Shown here piece after piece: positions 48,494-58,072 of a stretch of 64,000 nucleotides of DNA. This stretch comes from Pseudomonas helvetica. Its GTDB lineage: Bacteria > Pseudomonadota > Gammaproteobacteria > Pseudomonadales > Pseudomonadaceae. The stretch lies in NCBI RefSeq assembly GCF_039908645.1, contig NZ_CP150917.1, forward strand, positions 1,460,501-1,524,500. The letters are read 5' to 3'. Under the pieces are notes generated by a model, which did no database searches, had not been told where the DNA came from, and saw only the letters and a list, made by a program, of their open reading frames with translations. Each line of letters begins with the position of its first letter. Position 1 is the stretch's first letter. The position numbers were made by a program, and so were the translations under genes.

Positions 48494-49840
48494 ATGAACC
48501 AGCCTCAATCCGCTGTCGGGAACTGCCTCGATGTGCAGTCCTTTATCAATGCCCAACCGCTGTCGCGCTATCAATGGCGGGTGGTGATCCTGTGTTTCCT
48601 GATTGTGTTTCTAGATGGCCTGGACACCGCGGCCATGGGTTTTATCGCACCGGCGCTGTCCCAGGATTGGGGGATCGACCGCGCCAGCCTCGGCCCGGTG
48701 ATGAGTGCCGCGCTGATCGGCATGGTCTTCGGCGCGCTGGGCTCAGGACCGCTGGCTGACCGTTTTGGACGAAAAATCGTACTGGTCGGCGCGGTACTGT
48801 TATTCGGCGCCTTCAGTCTGGCCTCGGCCTACAGCACGAATGTCGAGCAACTGCTGGTGCTGCGTTTCCTGACCGGGCTTGGCCTGGGCGCCGGCATGCC
48901 GAACGCCACCACGCTGCTGTCGGAGTACACCCCGGAGCGCAAAAAATCCCTGCTGGTAACCAGCATGTTCTGCGGCTTCAACCTGGGCATGGCCGGTGGC
49001 GGTTTCATCTCGGCCAAGCTGATCCCGGCGTTTGGCTGGCACAGCCTGTTGCTGATTGGCGGGGTTCTGCCGCTGATTCTCGGCGTGGTGCTGTTGCTGT
49101 GGCTGCCGGAGTCAGCGCGTTACCTGGTAGTGCGCAATCGCGGCACCGACAAAGTGCGCAAGGCGCTGGCGCCGATTGATCCGGCGACTATCGCCCAGGC
49201 GTCGAGTTTCAGCGTACCCGAACAAAAAACCGTGAAGGCCCGCAATGTGTTCGCGGTGATTTTCTCCGGCACTTACAGCACCGGCACGTTATTGCTGTGG
49301 CTGACCTATTTCATGGGGCTGGTCATCGTCTACCTGTTGACCAGTTGGCTGCCGACCCTGATGCGTGACAGCGGCGCGAGCATGGAGCAGGCGGCCTTCA
49401 TTGGTGCGCTGTTCCAGTTTGGCGGCGTGCTGAGTGCAGTGGCGGTGGGCTGGGCGATGGACCGGTTCAATCCGCACAAGGTGATCGGTACTTTCTACTT
49501 GTTGGCCGGGGTGTTTGCCTACGCGGTAGGGCAAAGCCTGGGCAACATCACACTGCTGGCAACGTTAGTGCTGGTCGCCGGGATGTGCGTCAACGGCGCG
49601 CAATCGGCGATGCCGTCGCTGGCGGCGCGCTTCTATCCAACTCAAGGTCGGGCCACGGGCGTGTCGTGGATGCTCGGGATTGGCCGTTTCGGTGCGATTC
49701 TCGGCGCCTGGATGGGGGCGACGTTGTTGGGCCTGGGCTGGAATTTCGAACAGGTGCTGACGGCATTGGTGATTCCGGCGGCGTTGGCCACCACGGCGGT
49801 GGTGATCAAAGGCATGGTCAGCCATGCGGATGCGACTTGA
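48494..49840 (+). CDS. pcaK: 4-hydroxybenzoate/protocatechuate transporter PcaK
   Basis: 448 residues from the ATG at 48494 with 12 membrane helices; AAHS family of MFS. LDGLDTAAMGFIAPALSQDW holds the DGxD motif of helix 1, and GPLADRFGRKIVLVGA is motif A. PcaK is a proton-coupled importer and chemoreceptor-linked permease for 4-hydroxybenzoate. pcaR is directly upstream. Confidence 0.92.
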   Translation: MNQPQSAVGNCLDVQSFINAQPLSRYQWRVVILCFLIVFLDGLDTAAMGFIAPALSQDWGIDRASLGPVMSAALIGMVFGALGSGPLADRFGRKIVLVGAVLLFGAFSLASAYSTNVEQLLVLRFLTGLGLGAGMPNATTLLSEYTPERKKSLLVTSMFCGFNLGMAGGGFISAKLIPAFGWHSLLLIGGVLPLILGVVLLLWLPESARYLVVRNRGTDKVRKALAPIDPATIAQASSFSVPEQKTVKARNVFAVIFSGTYSTGTLLLWLTYFMGLVIVYLLTSWLPTLMRDSGASMEQAAFIGALFQFGGVLSAVAVGWAMDRFNPHKVIGTFYLLAGVFAYAVGQSLGNITLLATLVLVAGMCVNGAQSAMPSLAARFYPTQGRATGVSWMLGIGRFGAILGAWMGATLLGLGWNFEQVLTALVIPAALATTAVVIKGMVSHADAT

Positions 49841-49871
49841 GCAGAGTTTTTTGTTGAAGGTGCCGGCCTCT

Positions 49872-49960
49872 TCGCGGGCAAGCCGTGCTCCTACAGGATT
49901 TCAGTCGTTTACAAATGGCGTGATCAACGTCCCGTCGTAGGAGCAAGGCTTGCCCGCGAT
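49872..49960. repeat. Two REP elements, outward-facing orientation
   Basis: gcgggcaagccgtgctccta (49874-49893) and gtaggagcaaggcttgcccg (49937-49956) are inverted copies with the core words outermost reversed relative to the other pairs. Lies after pcaK. Confidence 0.85.
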
Positions 49961-50003
49961 GCTTTTCGGTAGCGCAATGGGAACGATAGGGAGGCAACAA
50001 TCT

Positions 50004-50036
50004 GTTCGATAAGCGAACACTTAGTCGATTATCGGA
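50004..50036. promoter_or_regulatory. Putative PcaR operators upstream of the CoA-transferase genes
   Basis: gttcgataagcgaac (50004-50018) is an imperfect copy of the PcaR box, followed by gtcgattatcgga (50024-50036), inverse copy of its core. They lie about 100-135 bases before the catI-type start codon, where PcaR acts on pcaIJ in P. putida. Confidence 0.65.
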
Positions 50037-50137
50037 TTGTTTGGGGTTTTTCGGCGGCTTAATCTTCAGTCATTCCGGCGCTGCTCATCGCGCTTTGTCC
50101 TCCACATCGGTTTACTGATAATCGGGAGTCCAACCCC

Positions 50138-50995
50138 ATGGCTGAAATCCTTTCGCTGCACGACGCGGTGAAGCAATTCGTCAACGACGGCGATACCGTC
50201 GCACTTGAAGGCTTCACGCACTTGATTCCGACCGCAGCGGGTCATGAAATCATTCGTCAGGGCAAGAAAGATCTGACGCTGGTGCGCATGACTCCTGATC
50301 TGGTCTACGACCAATTGATCGGTGCCGGTTGCGCTCGCAAGCTGATTTTCTCCTGGGGCGGTAACCCGGGTGTAGGCTCCCTGCACCGTCTGCGTGATGC
50401 CGTCGAGAAACAGTGGCCGCACGCGCTGGAAATCGAAGAGCACAGCCACGCCGACCTGGCCAATGCCTACGTTGCGGGCGCTTCCGGCCTGCCGTTCGCA
50501 GTGCTGCGGGCCTACGCCGGTTCCGACTTGCCGAAGGTCAACCCGTTGATCAAAAGCGTGACCTGCCCGTTCACCGGTGAAGTGCTGGCGGCGGTGCCGT
50601 CGGTGCGCCCGGACGTCACGGTAATCCACGCGCAAAAGGCCGATCGCAAGGGCAACGTCTTGCTCTGGGGCATTCTTGGCGTGCAGAAGGAAGCCGCATT
50701 GGCCGCCAAGCGCTGCATTGTCACCGTTGAAGAAATTGTCGACGACCTGAAGGCGCCGATGAACGCCTGCGTCTTGCCGACCTGGGCCTTGAGCGCGGTT
50801 TGCCATGTGCCCGGCGGCGCGCATCCGTCCTACGCCCATGGTTACACCGAACGCGACAACCGCTTCTATCAGGCCTGGGACCCGATTGCCCGCGACCGTG
50901 AAACCTTCACCGCGTGGATCAACGAATACATCCACGGCAGTGCTGACTTCAGTGAATTCCAGGCCAAGCTGGCTAAAGCGTCGGAGGCTCAATAA
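50138..50995 (+). CDS. catI: 3-oxoadipate CoA-transferase subunit A (CatI type)
   Basis: 285 residues, long compared with the usual PcaI (about 230) and in the range of CatI and glutaconate CoA-transferase alpha subunits. LHDAVKQFVNDGDTVALEGF and FSWGGNPGVGSLHRLRDAVE are the CoA-binding strands. Transfers CoA from succinyl-CoA to 3-oxoadipate, together with the next gene. The stop codon overlaps the next start (TAATG). Confidence 0.88.
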   Translation: MAEILSLHDAVKQFVNDGDTVALEGFTHLIPTAAGHEIIRQGKKDLTLVRMTPDLVYDQLIGAGCARKLIFSWGGNPGVGSLHRLRDAVEKQWPHALEIEEHSHADLANAYVAGASGLPFAVLRAYAGSDLPKVNPLIKSVTCPFTGEVLAAVPSVRPDVTVIHAQKADRKGNVLLWGILGVQKEAALAAKRCIVTVEEIVDDLKAPMNACVLPTWALSAVCHVPGGAHPSYAHGYTERDNRFYQAWDPIARDRETFTAWINEYIHGSADFSEFQAKLAKASEAQ

Positions 50996-51774
50996 TGGCT
51001 TACTCCACCAACGAAATGATGACTGTCGCCGCCGCTCGCCGCCTGAAGAATGGCTCAGTGTGCTTCGTCGGCATCGGCCTGCCGTCGAAAGCGGCCAACC
51101 TGGCGCGTCTGACTTCCTCTCCAGATGTAGTCCTGATCTATGAATCGGGTCCGATCGGTGCCAAGCCGACGGTATTGCCGCTGTCGATCGGTGACGGCGA
51201 GCTGGCGGAAACTGCCGACACCGTTGTTCCGACCGGTGAGATTTTTCGCTACTGGTTGCAAGGCGGGCGCATTGACGTCGGTTTTCTCGGTGCTGCTCAG
51301 GTCGACCGTTTTGGCAACATCAACACCACCGTGGTTGGCGATTACCATCAGCCGAAAGTCCGCTTGCCGGGTGCTGGCGGTGCGCCGGAGATTGCCGGCT
51401 CGGCGAAAAGCGTGTTGATCATCCTTAAACAGTCGGCTCGTTCGTTTGTCGACAAACTCGACTTTATTACCTCCGTCGGCCATGGCGAAGGCGGTGACTC
51501 GCGCAAGCGTCTCGGCCTGCCGGGCGCCGGTCCCGTGGGGATCATTACTGACCTGTGCATCATGGAACCGGAAGCCGGTAGCAATGAATTCGTGGTCACC
51601 GCGCTGCACCCGGGCGTGACCCGCGAGCAAGTGATCGCCGCCACTGGTTGGGCTGTCCGCTTTGCCGATCAGGTGGAGCACACCGCCGAACCGACCGACA
51701 TCGAATTGGCTGCGCTGCGTGATCTTGAAGCGCGTACTGCTGCCGCCCACGGCCAAGCACCGGGAGAAGCGTGA
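50995..51774 (+). CDS. catJ: 3-oxoadipate CoA-transferase subunit B (CatJ type)
   Basis: 259 residues, again nearer to CatJ (about 260) than PcaJ (about 210). VVLIYESGPIG carries Glu50, the catalytic Glu that forms the CoA thioester. GHGEGGDSRKRLGLPGAGP and PEAGSNEFVVTALHPG are characteristic. The stop codon overlaps pcaF (TGATG). Confidence 0.88.
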   Translation: MAYSTNEMMTVAAARRLKNGSVCFVGIGLPSKAANLARLTSSPDVVLIYESGPIGAKPTVLPLSIGDGELAETADTVVPTGEIFRYWLQGGRIDVGFLGAAQVDRFGNINTTVVGDYHQPKVRLPGAGGAPEIAGSAKSVLIILKQSARSFVDKLDFITSVGHGEGGDSRKRLGLPGAGPVGIITDLCIMEPEAGSNEFVVTALHPGVTREQVIAATGWAVRFADQVEHTAEPTDIELAALRDLEARTAAAHGQAPGEA

Positions 51775-52976
51775 TGCGCGAGGTTTATATCTGCGATGCG
51801 ATTCGCACACCGATCGGCCGTTTTGGCGGTGGTTTGTCGACGGTTCGCGCTGACGATCTGGCTGCCGTGCCGATCAAGGCACTGATGGAGCGCAACCCGA
51901 GTGTCGATTGGAGCGCCGTGGACGAAGTGTTCCTCGGTTGCGCCAACCAGGCCGGCGAAGACAACCGCAACGTGGCGCGCATGGCATTGCTGCTGGCCGG
52001 GTTGCCGGACAGCATTCCCGGCGTGACCCTCAATCGTTTGTGTGCCTCGGGCATGGACGCCATCGGCACGGCGTTCCGGGCAATTGCCAGCGGTGAGATG
52101 GAGCTGGCGATTGCCGGCGGTGTCGAGTCGATGTCCCGCGCACCGTTCGTGATGGGCAAGGCCGATGCGGCGTTCTCGCGCAACATGAAACTGGAAGACA
52201 CCACCATCGGCTGGCGCTTCATCAACCCGTTGATGAAGGCTCAATACGGCGTCGACGCGATGCCGCAGACGGCCGATAACGTGGCCGACGATTACGCGGT
52301 TTCCCGCGCCGATCAGGACGCTTTCGCACTGCGCAGTCAGCAACGTACAGCGGCCGCGCAAGCTGCCGGCTATTTCGCCGAAGAAATCGTCCCGGTGCGC
52401 ATTGCCCACAAGAAGGGCGAAAGCGTGGTCGAGCAGGACGAACATCCGCGCGCTGACACCACTCTGGAAACCCTGAGCAAACTCAAACCGGTCAACGGCC
52501 CGGACAAAACCGTCACCGCTGGCAACGCCTCAGGCGTGAACGACGGTGCCGCGGCGCTGATTCTCGCGTCTGCCGAAGCGGTGAAAAAACACGGTCTGAC
52601 CGCCCGCGCTCGGGTATTGGGCATGGCCAGCGCTGGTGTTGCGCCGCGAGTGATGGGCATCGGCCCGGTGCCGGCGGTGCGCAAGTTGACCGAACGGCTG
52701 GGCGTGGCGGTCAGCGATTTCGATGTGATCGAACTCAATGAAGCCTTTGCCAGCCAGGGCCTGGCGGTGTTGCGTGAACTCGGTCTGGCCGACGACGCAG
52801 CGCAGGTCAACCCGAACGGTGGCGCCATTGCGTTGGGTCATCCGTTGGGCATGAGTGGTGCGCGGCTGGTACTGACGGCGCTGCATCAGTTGGAAAAAAC
52901 TGGCGGCAAGAAAGCGCTGGCGACCATGTGCGTTGGTGTTGGCCAAGGCCTGGCACTGGCCATCGAACGGGTCTGA
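51774..52976 (+). CDS. pcaF: 3-oxoadipyl-CoA thiolase
   Basis: 400 residues from the ATG at 51774. Thiolase with acyl-enzyme Cys90 (LNRLCASGMDA), ELNEAFA, GHPLGMSGAR (His) and MCVGVGQG (second Cys). Cleaves 3-oxoadipyl-CoA to succinyl-CoA and acetyl-CoA, the last step of the pathway. Confidence 0.95.
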   Translation: MREVYICDAIRTPIGRFGGGLSTVRADDLAAVPIKALMERNPSVDWSAVDEVFLGCANQAGEDNRNVARMALLLAGLPDSIPGVTLNRLCASGMDAIGTAFRAIASGEMELAIAGGVESMSRAPFVMGKADAAFSRNMKLEDTTIGWRFINPLMKAQYGVDAMPQTADNVADDYAVSRADQDAFALRSQQRTAAAQAAGYFAEEIVPVRIAHKKGESVVEQDEHPRADTTLETLSKLKPVNGPDKTVTAGNASGVNDGAAALILASAEAVKKHGLTARARVLGMASAGVAPRVMGIGPVPAVRKLTERLGVAVSDFDVIELNEAFASQGLAVLRELGLADDAAQVNPNGGAIALGHPLGMSGARLVLTALHQLEKTGGKKALATMCVGVGQGLALAIERV

Positions 52977-53015
52977 TGCGCCGCTGCGCTATCGAACAAG
53001 AAAAGAGGAGGTTTC

Positions 53016-53720
53016 ATGACTGACAAGCCTGGTTACCGTCGCCCGCAAGCGGGCACCCAGCCGGAATATTTGCATCCGGCCTATCAATCGACCAATCGCC
53101 GTTCGCCGTCCAAGCCGTTGGTGTTTTTGCCTCACTCATTGTCGGAAATTACCGGCCCGACCATTGGCGCCGAGTCGCTGCAAGAGCGGGACAATGACCT
53201 GACCGCCCAGCATCAGGGCGCGCCATTGGGGGAGCGGATCATCATTCACGGCCGTGTGCTGGATGAGAACGGCCTGCCGGTGCCGGGGATTTTAGTGGAG
53301 ATCTGGCAGGCCAACGCCGCTGGCCGCTACAACCATGACCGCGACCTGCATGACGCGCCGCTGGACCCGAACTTCACCGGCACCGGCCGCACCGTGACCG
53401 ACGCCGATGGCTGGTATCAGTTCCAGACCATCAAGCCTGGCGCTTACCCGTGGGGCAACCACCACAACGCCTGGCGCCCGGCGCATATCCATTTCTCGCT
53501 GTTCGGGCCGAGCATTCTGACGCGCCTGGTGACGCAGATGTATTTCCCCGGTGATCCGTTGCTGGCCTACGACCCGATTTACAACTGCGTACCCGATACC
53601 AGCGCCAAAGAGCGCTTGATCGCCAGTTTCGACCTGGAAAAAACCATCCCGTCCTACGCCCTCGGTTATCGCTGGGATATCGTTTTGCGCGGCCGCGATG
53701 CCACGCCGATGGAGAAATAA
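53016..53720 (+). CDS. pcaH: Protocatechuate 3,4-dioxygenase beta subunit
   Basis: 234 residues. Fe(III) ligands are visible: Tyr105 (GRYNHDRD), Tyr144 (GAYPWGN), His157 and His159 (PAHIHFSLFG), equivalent to P. putida Tyr408, Tyr447, His460 and His462. Intradiol ring cleavage of protocatechuate to 3-carboxy-cis,cis-muconate. GAGGAGG precedes the ATG. pcaG follows one base later. Confidence 0.97.
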   Translation: MTDKPGYRRPQAGTQPEYLHPAYQSTNRRSPSKPLVFLPHSLSEITGPTIGAESLQERDNDLTAQHQGAPLGERIIIHGRVLDENGLPVPGILVEIWQANAAGRYNHDRDLHDAPLDPNFTGTGRTVTDADGWYQFQTIKPGAYPWGNHHNAWRPAHIHFSLFGPSILTRLVTQMYFPGDPLLAYDPIYNCVPDTSAKERLIASFDLEKTIPSYALGYRWDIVLRGRDATPMEK

Positions 53721-53721
53721 G

Positions 53722-54288
53722 ATGACGCTGAACGCGACGACGTCCCACACGGTCGGGCCGTATTACCACATCGGTCTGACCTGGTTGAACCGTGAAAACC
53801 TGACCGTTGAACAAACTCTCGGCGAGCGTGTGACGATCACCGGGCAAGTGGTCGATGGCAACGGCGATTTCGTCAACGACGCGATGCTGGAAGTCTGGCA
53901 GGCCAATGCCGCCGGCAAGTATGACCATCCAGAAGACGAGCAAGACAAACCGCTGGACCCGAACTTCGAAGGGTTTGGCCGAGTGCCGGTGGACGCAGAA
54001 GGGCGATTCCGTTTCACCACCATCAAACCGGGGACAGTGCCGGGGCTCAAGGGCAGCACCCAGGCGCCGCACCTGGTGGTGCTGGTGTTTGCCCGAGGCC
54101 TGGTCAAGCACTTGCTGACGCGAATCTATTTTGACGGCGAACTGGCCAACACCAGCGACCCGCTGCTGGCCTGCGTGCCTGAAGAGCGCCGCACGACCTT
54201 GATGGCGAAAGCCAATGGGACGGGCGCGTTGCAGTGGAACGTGATCCTGCAGGGCACCGATGCCGAGACGGTGTTTTTCGATTATTGA
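53722..54288 (+). CDS. pcaG: Protocatechuate 3,4-dioxygenase alpha subunit
   Basis: 188 residues from the ATG at 53722. Same intradiol dioxygenase fold (VTITGQVVDGNGDFVNDAML, EVWQANAAGKYDHPEDE, QAPHLVVLVFARG) but without the His-x-His iron pair, as expected for the alpha chain. Structural partner of PcaH. Confidence 0.95.
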   Translation: MTLNATTSHTVGPYYHIGLTWLNRENLTVEQTLGERVTITGQVVDGNGDFVNDAMLEVWQANAAGKYDHPEDEQDKPLDPNFEGFGRVPVDAEGRFRFTTIKPGTVPGLKGSTQAPHLVVLVFARGLVKHLLTRIYFDGELANTSDPLLACVPEERRTTLMAKANGTGALQWNVILQGTDAETVFFDY

Positions 54289-54302
54289 GTTCACCGCACT
54301 TT

Positions 54303-54456
54303 TGTGGCGAGGGCGCTTGCTGTGGCGAGGGGGCTTGCCCCCGTTCGGCTGCGAAGCAGTCGTAAAACCTGCGAACGCGTTCTATCCGACAGATCTCGTT
54401 CGCAGGATTTGGGCTCGCTTCGCAAGCCAGCGGGAGCAAGCTCCCTCGCCACAGGT
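54303..54456. repeat. REP cluster after pcaG
   Basis: tgtggcgagggcgcttgctg (54303-) and tgtggcgagggggcttgccc (54319-54338) are tandem REP starts, with the inverted mate gagcaagctccctcgccaca near 54436-54455; a hairpin around cctgcgaacg/cgttcgcagg lies inside. Confidence 0.85.
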
Positions 54457-54542
54457 TTATCGCAGTGTTCGGGTTTGTTCTGTGGAGCGGGGCTGTTGCA
54501 AAGTATGTCTAGACTCTCTCTGTCCCCATCGAGTGAAAAACC

Positions 54543-55838
54543 ATGACAACAATAACCAGTCTCTACACCGCTGAAGAGCGTGGCAAAAGGATCTTTGCAA
54601 TTGTCGGGGCGTCTTCCGGCAACCTGGTCGAGTGGTTCGACTTCTATGTTTACGCCTTCTGCGCAATCTATTTTGCCCCGGCGTTTTTCCCCTCCGACAA
54701 CCCCACGGTGCAACTGGTGAACACCGCCGGAGTGTTCGCCGCAGGGTTTTTGATGCGTCCCATCGGCGGCTGGCTGTTTGGCCGGGTGGCCGACAAACAC
54801 GGGCGCAAGAATTCCATGATGATTTCGGTGCTGATGATGTGCGCCGGCTCATTGCTGATCGCCTGTCTGCCGACCTACAAGGACATCGGCGTCTGGGCTC
54901 CGCTCCTGCTGCTGGTGGCTCGCCTGATCCAGGGCGTGTCGGTGGGCGGTGAATATGGCACCACCGCGACCTACATGAGTGAAGTCGCGCTCAAGGGCCA
55001 GCGCGGTTTCTTCGCCTCGTTCCAGTACGTGACCTTGATCGGCGGCCAACTGTTGGCAGTGTCCTTGGTGGTGATCCTGCAACAGTTCCTGACTGAGGAC
55101 GACCTGCGTGCCTGGGGCTGGCGGATTCCGTTCGTGGTCGGTGCTGCTGCTGCATTGATTTCGCTGTTCCTGCGTCGTTCGCTGAAAGAAACCACCAGCA
55201 AGGAAATGCGCGAAAACAAGGATGCCGGCAGCATGGCCGCGTTGTTCAGGAACAACACCGCCGCCTTTATTACGGTGCTCGGCTTCACCGCTGGTGGTTC
55301 GCTGATTTTCTACACCTTCACCACCTATATGCAAAAGTACCTGGTGAACACCGCCGGGATGCCCGCCAAGACCGCCAGTTACATCATGACCGGCGCACTG
55401 TTCCTTTATATGTGCATGCAGCCGTTGTTCGGCACGCTCGCCGACAAGATCGGCCGGCGCAACTCGATGCTTTGGTTCGGTGCGCTGGGGACTTTGTTCA
55501 CCGTGCCTATCCTGCTGACCTTGAAGTCGGTGACCAACCCGTACCTGGCGTTTGGGCTGATCACCGTGGCATTGGCCATCGTCAGTTTCTACACCTCGAT
55601 CAGCGGTCTGGTGAAAGCCGAAATGTTCCCGCCGCAAGTCCGTGCGCTGGGGGTGGGCCTAGCCTACGCGGTGGCCAATGCGATCTTCGGCGGTTCGGCC
55701 GAGTACGTGGCCTTGAGCCTGAAATCGGTGGGTATCGAAAACTCCTTCTACTGGTACGTGACGGCGATGATGGCAATCGCCTTCCTGTTCAGCCTGCGTT
55801 TGCCGAGGCAGGCAGCGTACCTGGAAAACGAACTTTGA
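54543..55838 (+). CDS. pcaT: MHS-family MFS transporter PcaT (beta-ketoadipate/dicarboxylate)
   Basis: 431 residues, 12 membrane helices, metabolite:H+ symporter subfamily ([60 protein letters not shown]). Placement between pcaG and pcaB and family support PcaT, a beta-ketoadipate importer; a general dicarboxylate such as alpha-ketoglutarate is the alternative. Confidence 0.82.
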   Translation: MTTITSLYTAEERGKRIFAIVGASSGNLVEWFDFYVYAFCAIYFAPAFFPSDNPTVQLVNTAGVFAAGFLMRPIGGWLFGRVADKHGRKNSMMISVLMMCAGSLLIACLPTYKDIGVWAPLLLLVARLIQGVSVGGEYGTTATYMSEVALKGQRGFFASFQYVTLIGGQLLAVSLVVILQQFLTEDDLRAWGWRIPFVVGAAAALISLFLRRSLKETTSKEMRENKDAGSMAALFRNNTAAFITVLGFTAGGSLIFYTFTTYMQKYLVNTAGMPAKTASYIMTGALFLYMCMQPLFGTLADKIGRRNSMLWFGALGTLFTVPILLTLKSVTNPYLAFGLITVALAIVSFYTSISGLVKAEMFPPQVRALGVGLAYAVANAIFGGSAEYVALSLKSVGIENSFYWYVTAMMAIAFLFSLRLPRQAAYLENEL

Positions 55839-55887
55839 CTTGTCGGCGCGCGCCTGAAGCGGGCGCGCGCCGCGTAAGGAATCCCCT

Positions 55888-57249
55888 ATGCAACGACCGG
55901 GCAATCAATTGTTCGATGCCTATTTCACGGCTCGAAATATGCGTGAAGTGTTCAGCGATCAGGGCCGGGTTCAGGCCATGCTCGATTTTGAAGCCGCATT
56001 GGCTCGGGCCGAGGCGCGGGTCGGGCTGATTCCGGCATCTGCCATTGCCCCGATCGAGGCGGCTTGCCGGGCCGAGCACTACGACTTTGCGGCCCTTGGC
56101 GAGGCGATTGCGATTGCCGGTAACTCGGCGATTCCGTTGGTCAAGGCGTTGGGCAAGCAAATCGCTGCGCATGATCAGGACGCCGAACGTTACGTGCATC
56201 TGGGCGCAACCAGTCAGGATGTGATGGACACCGGGCTGGTGCTGCAAGTGCGCCAGGCACTGCACTTGATCGACAGCGATCTGGCGCGACTCGGCGAAGC
56301 GTTGGCGATCCAGGCCCGGCACCATGTGCTCACGCCACTGGCCGGACGTACCTGGCTGCAACATGCGACGCCGGTCACGCTGGGGATGAAAGTCGCCGGT
56401 TGGCTGGGGGCGGTGACGCGCAGTCGGCAACGTCTGCACGCACTCAAGCCGCGCCTGCTGGTGCTGCAATTTGGTGGTGCCAGCGGAACCCTCGCAGCCC
56501 TCGGCGAGCAGGCCATGCCGATTGCCGAAGCGCTGGCGCAGGAGCTGCAACTCACATTGCCGGAACAACCCTGGCACACCCAGCGCGACCGGCTGGTGGA
56601 GTTTGGCGCAGCGCTGGGCCTGATCGCCGGCAGCCTCGGCAAACTCGGCCGTGACATCAGCCTGCTGATGCAGACCGAGGCGGCGGAAGTCTTCGAACCT
56701 TCGGCACCGGGCAAGGGCGGCTCCTCGACCATGCCGCACAAACGCAACCCGGTGGGCGCGGCGGTACTGATCGGTGCTGCGACGCGTGTTCCCGGATTGC
56801 TGTCGACATTGTTCAGCGCCATGCCGCAAGAGCACGAACGCAGCCTCGGGTTGTGGCATGCCGAGTGGGAAACCCTGCCGGAAATCTGCTGCCTGGTGTC
56901 CGGTGCCTTGCAGCAAGCGCTGTTAATTACAGAAGGGCTGGAGGTCGACGCCGAGCGCATGGCGCAGAACCTCGACTTGACCCAGGGTCTGGTGCTGGCC
57001 GAAGCCGTGAGCATCGTCCTCGCCCAACGGATCGGTCGCGATAAAGCCCACCATCTGCTGGAACTGTGCTGCAAACGCGCGGTGGCCGAGCAGCGACATT
57101 TACGTGCGGTGCTCGGTGATGAGCCACAGGTGACTGCCGAGCTCTCGAGCGCTGAACTCGATCAATTGATGAACCCTGCGCACTACCTTGGTCAGGCTCA
57201 AACCTGGGTTGAGCGTGCGCTGGCCGAACATGTTGCCCTGACTGCCTGA
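55888..57249 (+). CDS. pcaB: 3-carboxy-cis,cis-muconate cycloisomerase
   Basis: 453 residues. Fumarase/aspartase superfamily with GATSQDVMDTGLVLQ and the signature GKGGSSTMPHKRNP. Converts 3-carboxymuconate to 4-carboxymuconolactone. It follows pcaT by 49 bases, in the pcaTBDC order of pseudomonads. Confidence 0.95.
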   Translation: MQRPGNQLFDAYFTARNMREVFSDQGRVQAMLDFEAALARAEARVGLIPASAIAPIEAACRAEHYDFAALGEAIAIAGNSAIPLVKALGKQIAAHDQDAERYVHLGATSQDVMDTGLVLQVRQALHLIDSDLARLGEALAIQARHHVLTPLAGRTWLQHATPVTLGMKVAGWLGAVTRSRQRLHALKPRLLVLQFGGASGTLAALGEQAMPIAEALAQELQLTLPEQPWHTQRDRLVEFGAALGLIAGSLGKLGRDISLLMQTEAAEVFEPSAPGKGGSSTMPHKRNPVGAAVLIGAATRVPGLLSTLFSAMPQEHERSLGLWHAEWETLPEICCLVSGALQQALLITEGLEVDAERMAQNLDLTQGLVLAEAVSIVLAQRIGRDKAHHLLELCCKRAVAEQRHLRAVLGDEPQVTAELSSAELDQLMNPAHYLGQAQTWVERALAEHVALTA

Positions 57250-57261
57250 AGGAGAATTTCT

Positions 57262-58062
57262 GTGGGATTCGTACAACTCGCCGACGGCGAACTGAACTAC
57301 CAACTCGACGGTCCGGAACACGCCCCGGTGCTGGTGCTGTCCAACTCGCTGGGTACCGACCTGCACATGTGGGACGCGCAGATTCCGGCGTTCACCCAAC
57401 ACTTTCGGGTGCTGCGTTTCGACACTCGCGGTCATGGTCGTTCGCTGGTGACGCCGGGGCCTTACAGCATCGAGCAGTTGGGCCGTGACGTGCTGGCGTT
57501 GCTGGATGCCCTGAACATCGAGCGCGCCCATTTTTGCGGTCTGTCCATGGGCGGGTTGATCGGTCAGTGGCTGGGGATCAATGCCGGCGAGCGTCTGAAC
57601 AAACTGGTGGTGTGCAATACCGCGGCAAAGATCGGTGATCCTTCTGTGTGGAACCCGCGGATCGAAACCGTGCTGCGCGACGGTCCGGCAGCGATGGTCG
57701 CACTGCGCGATGCATCGATTGCCCGTTGGTTTACCCCGGACTTTGCCCAAGCCAATCCGGCGGTGGCGAAGCGGATCACCGACATGCTCGCCGCCACTTC
57801 ACCGCAAGGTTATGCCGCCAATTGCGCGGCGGTACGCGATGCCGATTTCCGCGAGCAACTGGCATCGATCACGGTACCGACCCTGGTCATCGCTGGCACC
57901 GAAGACGCGGTCACGCCACCTTCCGGCGGGCACTTTATTCAAGAGCGGGTGAGAGGCGCCGAGTACGCCGAGTTCTACGCCGCCCATTTGTCCAACGTTC
58001 AGGCCGGCAGCGCGTTCAGTGACCGGGTGCTGAGTTTTTTGTTGGCTGAAAAGTCTATCTGA
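57262..58062 (+). CDS. pcaD: 3-oxoadipate enol-lactonase
   Basis: 266 residues, GTG start at 57262 behind AAGGAGAA. Alpha/beta-hydrolase with nucleophile Ser95 (FCGLSMGGLIG), Asp in VIAGTEDAVTPP and His in AAHLSNVQAG. Opens the enol-lactone to 3-oxoadipate. Confidence 0.94.
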   Translation: MGFVQLADGELNYQLDGPEHAPVLVLSNSLGTDLHMWDAQIPAFTQHFRVLRFDTRGHGRSLVTPGPYSIEQLGRDVLALLDALNIERAHFCGLSMGGLIGQWLGINAGERLNKLVVCNTAAKIGDPSVWNPRIETVLRDGPAAMVALRDASIARWFTPDFAQANPAVAKRITDMLAATSPQGYAANCAAVRDADFREQLASITVPTLVIAGTEDAVTPPSGGHFIQERVRGAEYAEFYAAHLSNVQAGSAFSDRVLSFLLAEKSI

Positions 58063-58072
58063 GGAGTGATTT

